Source: Bacteroidales bacterium UBA6244 | GTDB lineage: Bacteria; Bacteroidota; Bacteroidia; Bacteroidales; F082 | Assembly: GCA_002440885.1 (NCBI GenBank) | Contig: DJVY01000158.1 | Coordinates: 1-13,294, forward strand | Direction of reading: 5' to 3' | DNA: 13,294 nucleotides | Part shown: positions 1 to 6,696 of the stretch, one piece after another | Layout: each line of letters starts with the position of its first letter | Position numbering within the stretch: the stretch's first letter is position 1 | Made by a program: the position numbers and the translations under genes | The notes under the pieces: model-generated | The model's database searches: none | What the model was told of the DNA's origin: nothing | Seen by the model: only the letters and a program-made list of their open reading frames with translations

Positions 1-16
1 ATTATAAAGAGTTAAA

Positions 17-211
17 CTAACTTTCAGCGATCAGGCCATCCGGGCCGATGCGGTATCCCAGTTTGTTGCGTCCGGTTTTGATGATGTTTTGTCCGGAGCA
101 GGCACTGATGCCCTGCCATTTGCAGCTGATGCGTTTGCAGTGTCCCAGTCCGTTAATCTGGATACCAATGCATTCATCAGAGGATAGGCAAGAAGTGTTA
201 ATGGTTTTCAT
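17..211 (-). CDS. Small cysteine-rich hypothetical protein (64 aa)
   Basis: I do not recognise this protein. It is 64 residues long, starts with ATG and ends with TAG. It has five cysteines (residues 8, 14, 25, 30, 38), two of them in the spaced pattern GHCKRISCKW, and a glycine/basic C-terminal half ending GPDGLIAES. It has no signal peptide or membrane segment, so it would be cytoplasmic. Paired cysteines of this kind often bind a metal, but that is inference. It begins 30 bases after the transporter stop codon on the same strand with no promoter box or terminator between, which suggests co-transcription. Codon choice looks normal for the neighbours, which favours a real gene. The overlapping plus-strand reading frame of 79 codons runs into the transporter 3' end and looks like a shadow. 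Confidence 0.55.
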   Translation of the reverse strand: MKTINTSCLSSDECIGIQINGLGHCKRISCKWQGISACSGQNIIKTGRNKLGYRIGPDGLIAES

Positions 212-241
212 TGCGGTAGATTCTAAAAATTTAACCCTGTA

Positions 242-1516
242 TTACTTCCATGACCGCAGTTTATGCCAGCGGGTAGCGTACAGGTAAATGAATAGGTAAC
301 AAGGGATTAATATCCAGTATGCGATTTGCAGGCTGTAATCGTCGGCTATTTTGCCCCACACCAACGGCATGATGGCGCCTCCGGCTATGGCCATGATAAG
401 CATGGCTGATCCGGTTTTGATAAACTTGCCCAGCCCGTGAATGGCCAGTGGCCAAATGGCCGGCCATACCAGTGCGTTGGCCAACCCGAGTAAGGCCACC
501 GAAACCACTGAAACAAGTGGGGTTCCGGTAATAACCAACACGCTAAGGGCAATTCCCAGCACAGCTGAGATAGCCAAGGCCGTTTGCTGACTGATCACTT
601 TGGGGATTAAGGCAATTCCCAGCAAATAACCTACAATCATGCCGGCCAGGGTAAAGGAGGTAAAAAGTTTCGCCTGTTCAATAGGAAACCCAAGAGAAAT
701 GCCGTATCTAATAATGGTGTCACCGGCGATAACCTCTGCTCCTACGTAAACAAAAAGTGCCAAAACACCCAGAACCAGATTCGGAAACTGGAAGATGTTG
801 GTCTTAGAGCCGACAGAAAAATCGCCCGGTTTATCCTCTTCGTCTTCGATCTCGGGAAGTGGCGAAAAACGGATGCCCACAGCCAAGGCGGCCAGCACCA
901 GGGTCATGAACAGATAGGGTGCAATTACCCGCTGCGACAGCAAATCAAGTTGAATGTTCCGCTCTACGGCGTCAAGGCCTTCAAGTTGAGCTACAAAGCT
1001 ATCTCCATCGTGAAGGATGAAGTAGGCCAGGATGAGGGGAGCCAGCATGCCGGCCACCTTGTTGGCGATGCCCATGATGCTGATGCGTTGCGCTGCCGAC
1101 TCCGTTGGGCCGATTATCGTAATGTACGGGTTTGATGCTGTTTGCAGGATAGCCAGTCCCGTTCCCATCACAAAAAGTCCGAGCAGGAAAAGACTGTATA
1201 AGCGGGTGTAAGCGGCCGGAATGAATAGCAAGGTTCCTGCAGCCATGATCAGCAATCCCACCATCATTCCCTTTTTAAATCCGGTGATTTTAAGTATCCA
1301 CGACGACGGCAGAGCCATGACCGTGTAAGAAATATAAAAAGCAAAGGTGACAAACAAAGCCTGAAAATTGGTTAGTTCGCAGGCGATTTGAAGATAGGGA
1401 ATCAGAATTCCATTAAGCCAGGTTACAAACCCGAAAATAAAAAACAAAACACCTATGATTGAGATCGAAAGAAGATATTCCTTTTTTGCCTTCTTTTGGG
1501 GTATCGCTGTATGCAT
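242..1516 (-). CDS. Sugar MFS transporter, FucP/GluP (glucose/galactose) type
   Basis: This is an inner-membrane sugar/proton symporter of the FucP branch of the major facilitator superfamily, 424 residues with about 12 hydrophobic segments. Family motifs are plain: FFIFGFVTWLNG in helix 1 (residues 25-36), LQTASNPY (124-131) and ANALVWPAIWPLAI (346-359). An acidic cytoplasmic loop around 221-231 separates the two halves. Aligned by eye with E. coli FucP, the essential Asp46 and Glu135 correspond to Gly36 and Gln125, which points to the glucose/galactose branch rather than fucose. I chose the ATG at 1516. An in-frame TTG at 1552 would add 12 residues but lies inside the predicted -7 box at 1550-1557, so it should not be on the transcript. 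Glucose released from starch is a reasonable substrate, but this is inference from the susCDE operon in the same window. Confidence 0.9.
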   Translation of the reverse strand: MHTAIPQKKAKKEYLLSISIIGVLFFIFGFVTWLNGILIPYLQIACELTNFQALFVTFAFYISYTVMALPSSWILKITGFKKGMMVGLLIMAAGTLLFIPAAYTRLYSLFLLGLFVMGTGLAILQTASNPYITIIGPTESAAQRISIMGIANKVAGMLAPLILAYFILHDGDSFVAQLEGLDAVERNIQLDLLSQRVIAPYLFMTLVLAALAVGIRFSPLPEIEDEEDKPGDFSVGSKTNIFQFPNLVLGVLALFVYVGAEVIAGDTIIRYGISLGFPIEQAKLFTSFTLAGMIVGYLLGIALIPKVISQQTALAISAVLGIALSVLVITGTPLVSVVSVALLGLANALVWPAIWPLAIHGLGKFIKTGSAMLIMAIAGGAIMPLVWGKIADDYSLQIAYWILIPCYLFIYLYATRWHKLRSWK

Positions 1517-1549
1517 GAACAAATGGTTTAATGACTTTTTTAAAGCCCC

Positions 1550-1557
1550 CAAAGGTA
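1550..1557 (-). promoter_or_regulatory. Promoter -7 box for the sugar transporter
   Basis: On the minus strand this reads TACCTTTG, a perfect match to the Bacteroidota housekeeping -7 consensus TAnnTTTG. No good -33 TTTG lies at the usual distance. It would give a leader of roughly 25-30 bases before the ATG at 1516 and makes the upstream TTG start unlikely. Confidence 0.4.
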
Positions 1558-1662
1558 AACATCTTTCTTTGAAGTACTATCCCTGAAGTTTGGATTATTT
1601 GTCACGTTTTACAAGGACAAAAGTCCCTTTTCTTCAAGGGTACACCAGCAGGTGGGAAGCGA

Positions 1663-2262
1663 TCAGGAGCAATAAGTGCCCTGGAAGGTTGCTGTTCCGT
1701 AAAAGGCTGATTCCTGGTGGAATAGAGTCTCGAGTCGCTTGCGCAACGAATATCTGGCACGTGAGAGTTGCGATTTAGAGGTGTTTACCGAAATCTGCAT
1801 CATCTCACCAATTTCTTTGTGTGAATACCCTTCGATGGTGTTGAGGTTGAAAACAGTTCGGTAGCCTTGTGGAAGTTCGTGAATGAACTGGAGCAATTCA
1901 TTGTGCGACATGGCCGACACCACATCATAATCAGCATGGTAGAAAGTACGTACGGTTTCGGGTTCTACATCATTGTTCACCAGGTTTTTCTTTTTGTAGA
2001 AATTCATGGCGGTGGTGACCATAATCTTTCGGAGCCATCCATCGAAAGAGCCCTCGCCACGGTAGTTTTTCAAAAATTTAAACACCTTAATAAAACCCTC
2101 CTGAAGAATATCTTCAGCATCGATCATGGTCTTGGCATAGCGTAAACAAACACCGTAAAGTTTTGGAGCATATTTCTCGTAGAAGTCATATTGCGCCCTT
2201 CGGTCATTTTCGATGCACCGGTGAATAAGATCGAAATCGATTGCATTTTCAGTTACTATCAT
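1663..2262 (-). CDS. RNA polymerase sigma-70 factor, ECF subfamily
   Basis: This extracytoplasmic-function sigma factor has 199 residues and would direct RNA polymerase to a dedicated promoter set. Region 2 spans about residues 22-92, with DAEDILQEGFIKVFKFLKNY (48-67) and the GSFDGWLRKIM segment that helps recognise and melt the -10 element. Region 4 spans about 120-177, with ELPQGYRTVFNL followed by the helix-turn-helix GYSHKEIGEMMQIS and the SQLSRARYSLRKRL recognition helix. The HELPxGYRxVFNLxxIEGYxHxEI pattern is common in Bacteroidota ECF factors. No anti-sigma gene (FecR-like or other membrane partner) is adjacent. The next gene downstream is the sugar transporter, 146 bases away, and upstream lies the TPR regulator. 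Its targets cannot be read from the window. About 20 residues after region 4 (from FHQESAF on) form a tail I cannot assign. Confidence 0.93.
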   Translation of the reverse strand: MIVTENAIDFDLIHRCIENDRRAQYDFYEKYAPKLYGVCLRYAKTMIDAEDILQEGFIKVFKFLKNYRGEGSFDGWLRKIMVTTAMNFYKKKNLVNNDVEPETVRTFYHADYDVVSAMSHNELLQFIHELPQGYRTVFNLNTIEGYSHKEIGEMMQISVNTSKSQLSRARYSLRKRLETLFHQESAFYGTATFQGTYCS

Positions 2263-2294
2263 TTCTTATGGTTTTGGTGTGTAAGAAACCGGGT

Positions 2295-2302
2295 CAAAAA
2301 TA
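2295..2302 (-). promoter_or_regulatory. Promoter -7 box for the ECF sigma gene
   Basis: The minus strand reads TATTTTTG, a perfect TAnnTTTG box, 33 bases before the sigma-factor ATG. The -33 region is only T-rich (TTTT/TTTA about 16-17 bases upstream), so the match rests mainly on the -7 element. Confidence 0.4.
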
Positions 2303-2458
2303 GAACTTTGGACATTAGTAAAATTGGAAGCTGTTTCTACATGGCTTCTACAAATGGCTTATTAATACTCAATATAAATTGTAATGGTACTACAGGATGG
2401 ATTCTAATCGCTTTATAAACAAGGGAATAAAACTCAGGGAAGTACTACGAAACGAATG

Positions 2459-4255
2459 TTAGATATTTTGAAGGTACTCAGGCAGGCATTCGTTGTTTTC
2501 GAGCTGGCATTTTTTTCGCAGGCGATAGCGGCTCATCTCAACGGCTTTTACCGAGGTGTTATTCAGCGTGGCGATTTCTTTTGTGCTCAGGTTGAGCCTG
2601 AGCAATGCGCATAAGCGTTCTTCGTTTTTAGTCAACGAGGGGAAGTTGGCTTTCAGCTTTTTAAAGAAGTCGTCGTAGGTTTGATCTACCTTAGCCTGGA
2701 ACTCATCGATTTCCTGCTGTATTTGGAGGTGTTGCTGGATGTGAATCGACATGTCCTTTATTTTTCGGCTGGTGTCGTGATCGCTGTTGGTGGAGAGGCT
2801 TTTCAGCTCTGATTTGATCTGCACCAGGACCTGGTTTTTCTGTACCAGATGCAGGGCGAAGTTCATCAGGTCGTTGTCTTTGTTTTTGAGCTCCAACTTC
2901 ATGAGTTCTTGCGTTTTTTGATGCAACAGGGCATCTTTTTCTCTGAAAAGTCTTTCTTTCCTGATCTTGCTTCTCCCGCGCATCACCACAATGCCGGTGA
3001 TGATGAGGACCATGATGACGATCATAATCATCATGTTGAATTTTAGGTTGTCTATTTCTTTGTCGTTGTTCAGCAGCAGTATCTCAGCATCTTTCAGCTG
3101 GATTTCTTTGTCCTTGATGTTGTTTAAAAACCTCGACTGCAGCTCGATGGCGATGTCTGACTTCTGTTTAAGCAGAATAGAATCGCTAAAGCGCGCGTAA
3201 GTTTTGTAATAGAACAGGGCTTTCTCAGTTTCGTTGTTGGCCTCGAAAAGCGTGCTCAGGCTCTGGGCAGCATCTCTGATTTGCCCCCAGTTTTGCTCCA
3301 GAAAAGCCTTTTTGTATGCTTCCGTAAGCACCTCTTTCGACTTTTGAAACATGCCCGCGGTAAGGTATTCTTTGCCCATGAGTATCTGGAGTTTTATCCT
3401 TTCCTCACTGTTGTTGATCTGGTTGTAAATACCCAGACTTTTTTCATAGTAATCGAACGACATCTGCAAATTTCCCTGCATGCTGTATATTCGGCCCATG
3501 TTCAGGTAATTAATGGCCATCCAGTCCAGGTTATTCAACTGTTCGTTTATTTCAAGACTTTTTTGATAATAGTCCAGTGCTTTTTCGGTTTCGTTCTGGA
3601 TACGGTAAATCTCGCCGAGGTTATTCAAGGTTTTGGCCAGTCCTTCCCGGTGGCCAATGGCATTAAACAGGTCGTATGCTTTTACATAATATTGTTGGGA
3701 TTCTTCGGTGTTCTCTTGTTGGAAAAATATGTTTCCTATCCGGTTATAGGCTTCGGCGATCAGTTCTTTGTTGTTGCTTTGTATGGCGAATTCGAGCGAC
3801 TCCTTGAAATATTCCAGGGTCTGTTGTATGTCGTAGTTGTTGCGGTAGTAGAGCATTCCAAGTTTACCGTAGACAGTGCTAAGCTTTTCCGGATTGTTTT
3901 GTCCTTCAAATATTTTGGCAGAAATAAGGTAATAGTTTATCGAAGGCTGGATATTGTTTTTAAGCCCGAACAATTCGCCCATGAGCTCGTTGGTTATGCC
4001 GCAGGCTTCGGGCGATTTTATCTGGTTGGCCAGTTTGAGGGCTTTTTTACTATAATAAATGGCTTTTTCGATGTCGCTGGTCTTGAGTCGTTCGGCCATC
4101 GTGTTAAGCAGGTACACCTTTTCGAGGCTGTCGTTGGTGCGTGCAAGCTGAATGTTTAACTGACTTGTGCTTGTATCCTGAGAATGAACCGATACAGGCC
4201 ATTCTATCAACATAAAAACCAGAAGAATCAATAGAAATCGGGAGCTATTTATCAT
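2459..4255 (-). CDS. Membrane-spanning TPR sensor with C-terminal LuxR-type helix-turn-helix
   Basis: A 598-residue one-protein sensor-regulator of a type common in Bacteroidota. Residues 1-25 are a signal peptide or signal anchor (cleavage plausible after VHS). Residues about 45-355 hold a run of tetratricopeptide repeats, for example AEAYNRIGNIFFQQENTEES and TLNNLGEIYRIQNETEKALD. A single membrane helix lies at about 406-426, followed by a charged coiled coil (about 430-525) and a DNA-binding domain at about 538-583 with LTKNEERLCALLRLNLSTKE and the recognition helix VKAVEMSRYRLRKK. The topology puts the repeats in the periplasm and the helix-turn-helix in the cytoplasm, so a periplasmic signal or partner could control DNA binding directly. 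The ligand and targets are unknown. Control of the susCDE operon is possible, but it is nearly 3 kb away with three genes between. It has its own promoter. Confidence 0.92.
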   Translation of the reverse strand: MINSSRFLLILLVFMLIEWPVSVHSQDTSTSQLNIQLARTNDSLEKVYLLNTMAERLKTSDIEKAIYYSKKALKLANQIKSPEACGITNELMGELFGLKNNIQPSINYYLISAKIFEGQNNPEKLSTVYGKLGMLYYRNNYDIQQTLEYFKESLEFAIQSNNKELIAEAYNRIGNIFFQQENTEESQQYYVKAYDLFNAIGHREGLAKTLNNLGEIYRIQNETEKALDYYQKSLEINEQLNNLDWMAINYLNMGRIYSMQGNLQMSFDYYEKSLGIYNQINNSEERIKLQILMGKEYLTAGMFQKSKEVLTEAYKKAFLEQNWGQIRDAAQSLSTLFEANNETEKALFYYKTYARFSDSILLKQKSDIAIELQSRFLNNIKDKEIQLKDAEILLLNNDKEIDNLKFNMMIMIVIMVLIITGIVVMRGRSKIRKERLFREKDALLHQKTQELMKLELKNKDNDLMNFALHLVQKNQVLVQIKSELKSLSTNSDHDTSRKIKDMSIHIQQHLQIQQEIDEFQAKVDQTYDDFFKKLKANFPSLTKNEERLCALLRLNLSTKEIATLNNTSVKAVEMSRYRLRKKCQLENNECLPEYLQNI

Positions 4256-4275
4256 TGGTCTGCACTTTTTGCCGA

Positions 4276-4306
4276 CAAATGTAGTAAAAAGAAAGTCGTG
4301 TGAAAA
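4276..4306 (-). promoter_or_regulatory. Promoter for the TPR/HTH regulator
   Basis: On the minus strand TACATTTG (4276-4283) matches TAnnTTTG exactly. A TTTT (4303-4306), one base off the -33 TTTG, lies 19 bases upstream, which is the usual spacing. The predicted transcript starts about 15 bases before the ATG at 4255. Confidence 0.55.
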
Positions 4307-4320
4307 CAGATAATCACCTG

Positions 4321-4605
4321 TTATTGATAAGGATCGGTAATTGGAATAACATAATACTCCCCGGTACGCGGATCTTTATAAAACTTACTGTACCCGTTGA
4401 TACTTTCGATGTTGGCGTCGACGGCACCTTTTATAAATACGGTATTAAGTACATCCACTTCGCCGGTAACCAGTATTGCCGAGTCGGCTGTTATACGTTG
4501 TGGGGCTATTTGAGGAATGAGTCCGGCGTTCTGAAACACCAGCATCCAGATTCCGGCTGCAATGATTACCAGGACTGTTTTAAAAAACCGATAATTAATT
4601 TCCAT
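4321..4605 (-). CDS. Small membrane-anchored periplasmic protein (94 aa)
   Basis: I cannot name a family with confidence. Residues 6-26 form one hydrophobic helix (VLVIIAAGIWMLVFQNAGLI), preceded by basic residues, so the protein is probably anchored in the inner membrane with its remaining ~65 residues outside. That part carries an alternating V-x-V pattern, ILVTGEVDVLNTVFIKGAVD, followed by ANIESING and a Tyr/Pro-rich tail ending ITDPYQ. Small helix-plus-V-x-V proteins with an ending like VDxxIExxNG occur in many bacteria, usually without assigned function. The ATG at 4605 is preceded by AGAGAA. An in-frame TTG at 4635 lies inside the predicted -7 box and is rejected. It sits between pepD and the TPR regulator on the same strand, each with its own promoter, so no functional link is shown. 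Confidence 0.7.
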   Translation of the reverse strand: MEINYRFFKTVLVIIAAGIWMLVFQNAGLIPQIAPQRITADSAILVTGEVDVLNTVFIKGAVDANIESINGYSKFYKDPRTGEYYVIPITDPYQ

Positions 4606-4632
4606 TTCTCTAGTTGATTTAGCAAACGTGGT

Positions 4633-4663
4633 CAAAGGTATCTTAATTTTCCGGAAAAACCAA
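4633..4663 (-). promoter_or_regulatory. Promoter for the small membrane protein
   Basis: The minus strand has TACCTTTG (4633-4640), a perfect TAnnTTTG, with TTGG (4660-4663), one base off TTTG, 19 bases upstream. The -33 element lies inside the inverted repeat that ends the pepD transcript. Confidence 0.5.
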
Positions 4664-4698
4664 CCCGCGACAAAAATAAGTTATGGGTTGATTTTTCC
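4653..4698 (-). terminator. Rho-independent terminator after pepD, probably bidirectional
   Basis: Arms of 14 bases at 4653-4666 (GGAAAAACCAACCC) and 4685-4698 (GGGTTGATTTTTCC) pair with one G·U and an 18-base loop. The A-run/T-run flanks are part of the stem, a layout typical of terminators working in either direction. It starts 17 bases beyond the pepD stop codon. Confidence 0.65.
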
Positions 4699-4714
4699 TG
4701 AAAAACAACAGATG

Positions 4715-6175
4715 TTATGCTTTTGGTATGTTCTTTAGTATCTCGATGAGCAGATCCCAAAATTTTTGGGTGCTTTGGATGTCAAGGCGTTCGACGGGAG
4801 AGTGAGCTCCTTTGATTGTAGGGCCGAACGAAATCATGTCCATTTCGGGGTATTTGTGGCCAATGAGTCCACATTCCAGTCCGGCATGAATGGCCAGCAC
4901 TTCTGGTTCCTGGTTAAACAACTCGCGGTAAAGTTTTGCGGATAAGTCCACGATAGGCGACTGCGGGTTGGGTGTCCATCCGGGGTAACCATCCGATGTC
5001 TTTGTAAGGCATCCGGCCAGATTGAACACGGATTTCACCATGTTGGTGGCGTCATGTTTTTCTGATTCCACCGAGCTGCGCTGGCTGGTTGTAAGCTGGA
5101 TTTCGTGATCCTGGAATTTTACCGAAGCCAGGTTGGTAGACGTCTGAACGAAGTTCTCCATGGTGGGCGACATGGCCAGTACTCCATGCGGACAGCCATA
5201 AATGGCATTGGTGAGGGCGAAGAATGAATCGTCATCTATCACCACGTCAACCATTTCAGTGTCTGCCAGGGCGATATGCAAATCCGGCTCGTTGATGGCA
5301 AATTCAATCTGACAGGTGTGGCGGTATTTCTCCAGTTTTTCGGTGAAGGCTGTAGCTTTTTCTTCAGGAATTAACACGGTAGCCCGGGCTTCACGTGCGA
5401 TAGCGTTTCGCAGGTTACCTCCGTCGAACTGATTGAGTTTTATTTTAAATTCAGCTTTATTTTCCCACAGAAAGCGGTTTAGTATCTTGTTTGCATTCCC
5501 TCTGCCCTTGTTGATATCGTCGCCGGAATGGCCGCCCTGCAAGCCGGAGATCATGATTTCGAAGGTCTTGAATCCATCGGGAGCAGGCTCGTAATCGTAA
5601 GGCAACCAAGCCAGTGTATCCTGACCGCCGGCACACCCAATAAACAATTGTCCTTCGTCTTCCGAGTCGAGGTTTAACAGGATTTTACTTTTTAAGAAAC
5701 CGGGTTCCAGGCCAAAAGCGCCGGTAAGCCCTGTTTCTTCGTCCACGGTGAACAGACATTCGATAGGTCCGTGCGCGATATCATTGGCCGCCAGGATGGC
5801 CAATTGTGCCGCCACACCTATTCCATCGTCAGCGCCGAGTGTGGTACCGTTGGCTTTTACCCAACCGTCTTCGATACGTGCTTCGATGGGGTCGTTATCG
5901 AAATCATGCACTTTATCGCTGTTTTTTTCGCAAACCATATCGATATGACTTTGCAGCACCACCCAAGGTCTGTCTTCCATGCCGGGGGTAGCCTGTTTGC
6001 GGATAAGCACATTCCCGATGGCGTCCTGAAGGGTTTCCAGCTGATGGGTTTTTCCAAAATCAAGCAGGTAAGCCACTATTTTTTCCTCCTTCTTCGACGG
6101 TCTGGGGATTTGAAGAATTTCGTTGAAATAATGCCAGACCGACTGAGGGGCGAGTGTTAGAATTGAATTATTCAT
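4715..6175 (-). CDS. pepD: Aminoacyl-histidine dipeptidase (PepD-like, peptidase family M20)
   Basis: A cytosolic di-zinc peptidase that hydrolyses Xaa-His dipeptides such as carnosine and other dipeptides. It has 486 residues, against 485 in E. coli PepD. All the expected metal and catalytic residues are present with a constant three-residue offset from the E. coli enzyme: His77 and Asp79 (SHIDM), bridging Asp116 (GADDGIG), catalytic Glu146 and ligand Glu147 (DEETG), Asp170 (NLDSEDEG) and His458 (KGAHSP). The GGHSGDDI segment (214-221) begins the lid/dimerisation domain typical of M20 enzymes. The ATG at 6175 is the first in frame and gives the expected N-terminus. It has no signal peptide. 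It is transcribed divergently from ppiC. Housekeeping peptide turnover is the likely role, unrelated to the sus genes. Confidence 0.96.
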   Translation of the reverse strand: MNNSILTLAPQSVWHYFNEILQIPRPSKKEEKIVAYLLDFGKTHQLETLQDAIGNVLIRKQATPGMEDRPWVVLQSHIDMVCEKNSDKVHDFDNDPIEARIEDGWVKANGTTLGADDGIGVAAQLAILAANDIAHGPIECLFTVDEETGLTGAFGLEPGFLKSKILLNLDSEDEGQLFIGCAGGQDTLAWLPYDYEPAPDGFKTFEIMISGLQGGHSGDDINKGRGNANKILNRFLWENKAEFKIKLNQFDGGNLRNAIAREARATVLIPEEKATAFTEKLEKYRHTCQIEFAINEPDLHIALADTEMVDVVIDDDSFFALTNAIYGCPHGVLAMSPTMENFVQTSTNLASVKFQDHEIQLTTSQRSSVESEKHDATNMVKSVFNLAGCLTKTSDGYPGWTPNPQSPIVDLSAKLYRELFNQEPEVLAIHAGLECGLIGHKYPEMDMISFGPTIKGAHSPVERLDIQSTQKFWDLLIEILKNIPKA

Positions 6176-6194
6176 AAGGTATTAAGTTTGACTG

Positions 6195-6226
6195 CAAAAA
6201 TATTCATTTGAATTGGAATGACCTAA
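6195..6226 (-). promoter_or_regulatory. Promoter for pepD
   Basis: The minus strand reads TATTTTTG (6195-6202), a perfect TAnnTTTG, with TTAG (6223-6226), one base off TTTG, 20 bases upstream. The leader before the ATG at 6175 would be only about a dozen bases. Confidence 0.45.
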
Positions 6227-6240
6227 CTTAGATGGATTAA

Positions 6241-6271
6241 TTTGAATGTTTGGCCGCTTTTTTTACTTTTG
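6241..6271 (+). promoter_or_regulatory. Promoter for ppiC
   Basis: TTTG at 6241-6244, a 19-base spacer and TACTTTTG at 6264-6271 match the Bacteroidota consensus TTTG-N19-TAnnTTTG at every specified base. The transcript would begin near 6278, about 30 bases before the ATG, which excludes the in-frame TTG at 6250 as a start. Confidence 0.75.
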
Positions 6272-6306
6272 CCGACAATATTTATCAAACATTAAAACAC
6301 AATATT

Positions 6307-6585
6307 ATGCCAAAAGCCAGTGCACGCCATATTTTGGTGTCGACAGAAGAAAAATGCAACGAACTAAAGACGCAAATTGAAAAAGGAGCTGATTTTGCAG
6401 ACGTAGCCAAACAATATTCAACCTGTCCGTCGGGACGAAACGGAGGCGATTTAGGTAGCTTTTCGCCGGGGATGATGGTACGCGAATTCGATGAAGTGGT
6501 ATTCAGTGCGCCTTTAAACACCGTTCAAGGCCCGGTAAAAACCCAATTTGGGTATCATTTGCTGGAGGTCACATCACGCAGTTAG
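6307..6585 (+). CDS. ppiC: Single-domain parvulin peptidyl-prolyl cis-trans isomerase (PpiC)
   Basis: A minimal parvulin of 92 residues, the size of E. coli PpiC (93), which speeds cis-trans rotation of Xaa-Pro bonds. It lacks a signal peptide and any chaperone domain, so it acts in the cytosol. The fold motifs are in order: ARHILV (His8), GADFADVAKQYSTCPSG (active-site Cys40), NGGDLGSFSPGMMV (45-58), Phe61 in the REFDEVVF helix, and TQFGYHLLEV with His84. These correspond to the His/Cys/Met/Phe/His set that lines the parvulin active site. The start is the ATG at 6307, downstream of an excellent promoter. The gene is monocistronic, ending in a strong terminator about 70 bases on, and is divergent from pepD. 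Confidence 0.96.
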   Translation: MPKASARHILVSTEEKCNELKTQIEKGADFADVAKQYSTCPSGRNGGDLGSFSPGMMVREFDEVVFSAPLNTVQGPVKTQFGYHLLEVTSRS

Positions 6586-6653
6586 GAGGTTTAAAGTCCG
6601 CTTATATGTCCATCACCTTTGCGGTGATTGGATTAAAACCAGTGAAAATAAAT

Positions 6654-6696
6654 ATCCCATCCCGATGTTAAAGTCGGGGTGGGATTTTTTTCTTTT
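6654..6696 (+). terminator. Rho-independent terminator after ppiC
   Basis: A 12-bp stem pairs ATCCCATCCCGA (6654-6665) with TCGGGGTGGGAT (6674-6685), with one G·U and an 8-base loop. A T-rich run follows, 6685-6696. A smaller hairpin (ATCACC/GGTGAT, 6612-6628) lies between the stop codon and this terminator but has no T-run. Confidence 0.9.

Noticed and set aside
1600..1662. Overlapping short hairpins (CCCTT/AAGGG and GGAC/GTCC) after the sigma-factor gene.
   Set aside because: The stems are four to five pairs, compete with one another and lack a T-run, so a terminator cannot be claimed.
3281..4159. A 292-codon open frame on the plus strand.
   Set aside because: It is antisense to the TPR region of the regulator. 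The repeated sense codons leave the complementary frame free of stops, and its protein shows no domain, signal or start context.
6612..6628. Small hairpin ATCACC-TTTGC-GGTGAT downstream of ppiC.
   Set aside because: The six-pair stem has no T-run, and the real terminator follows 26 bases later. It is too small to call a structured RNA.
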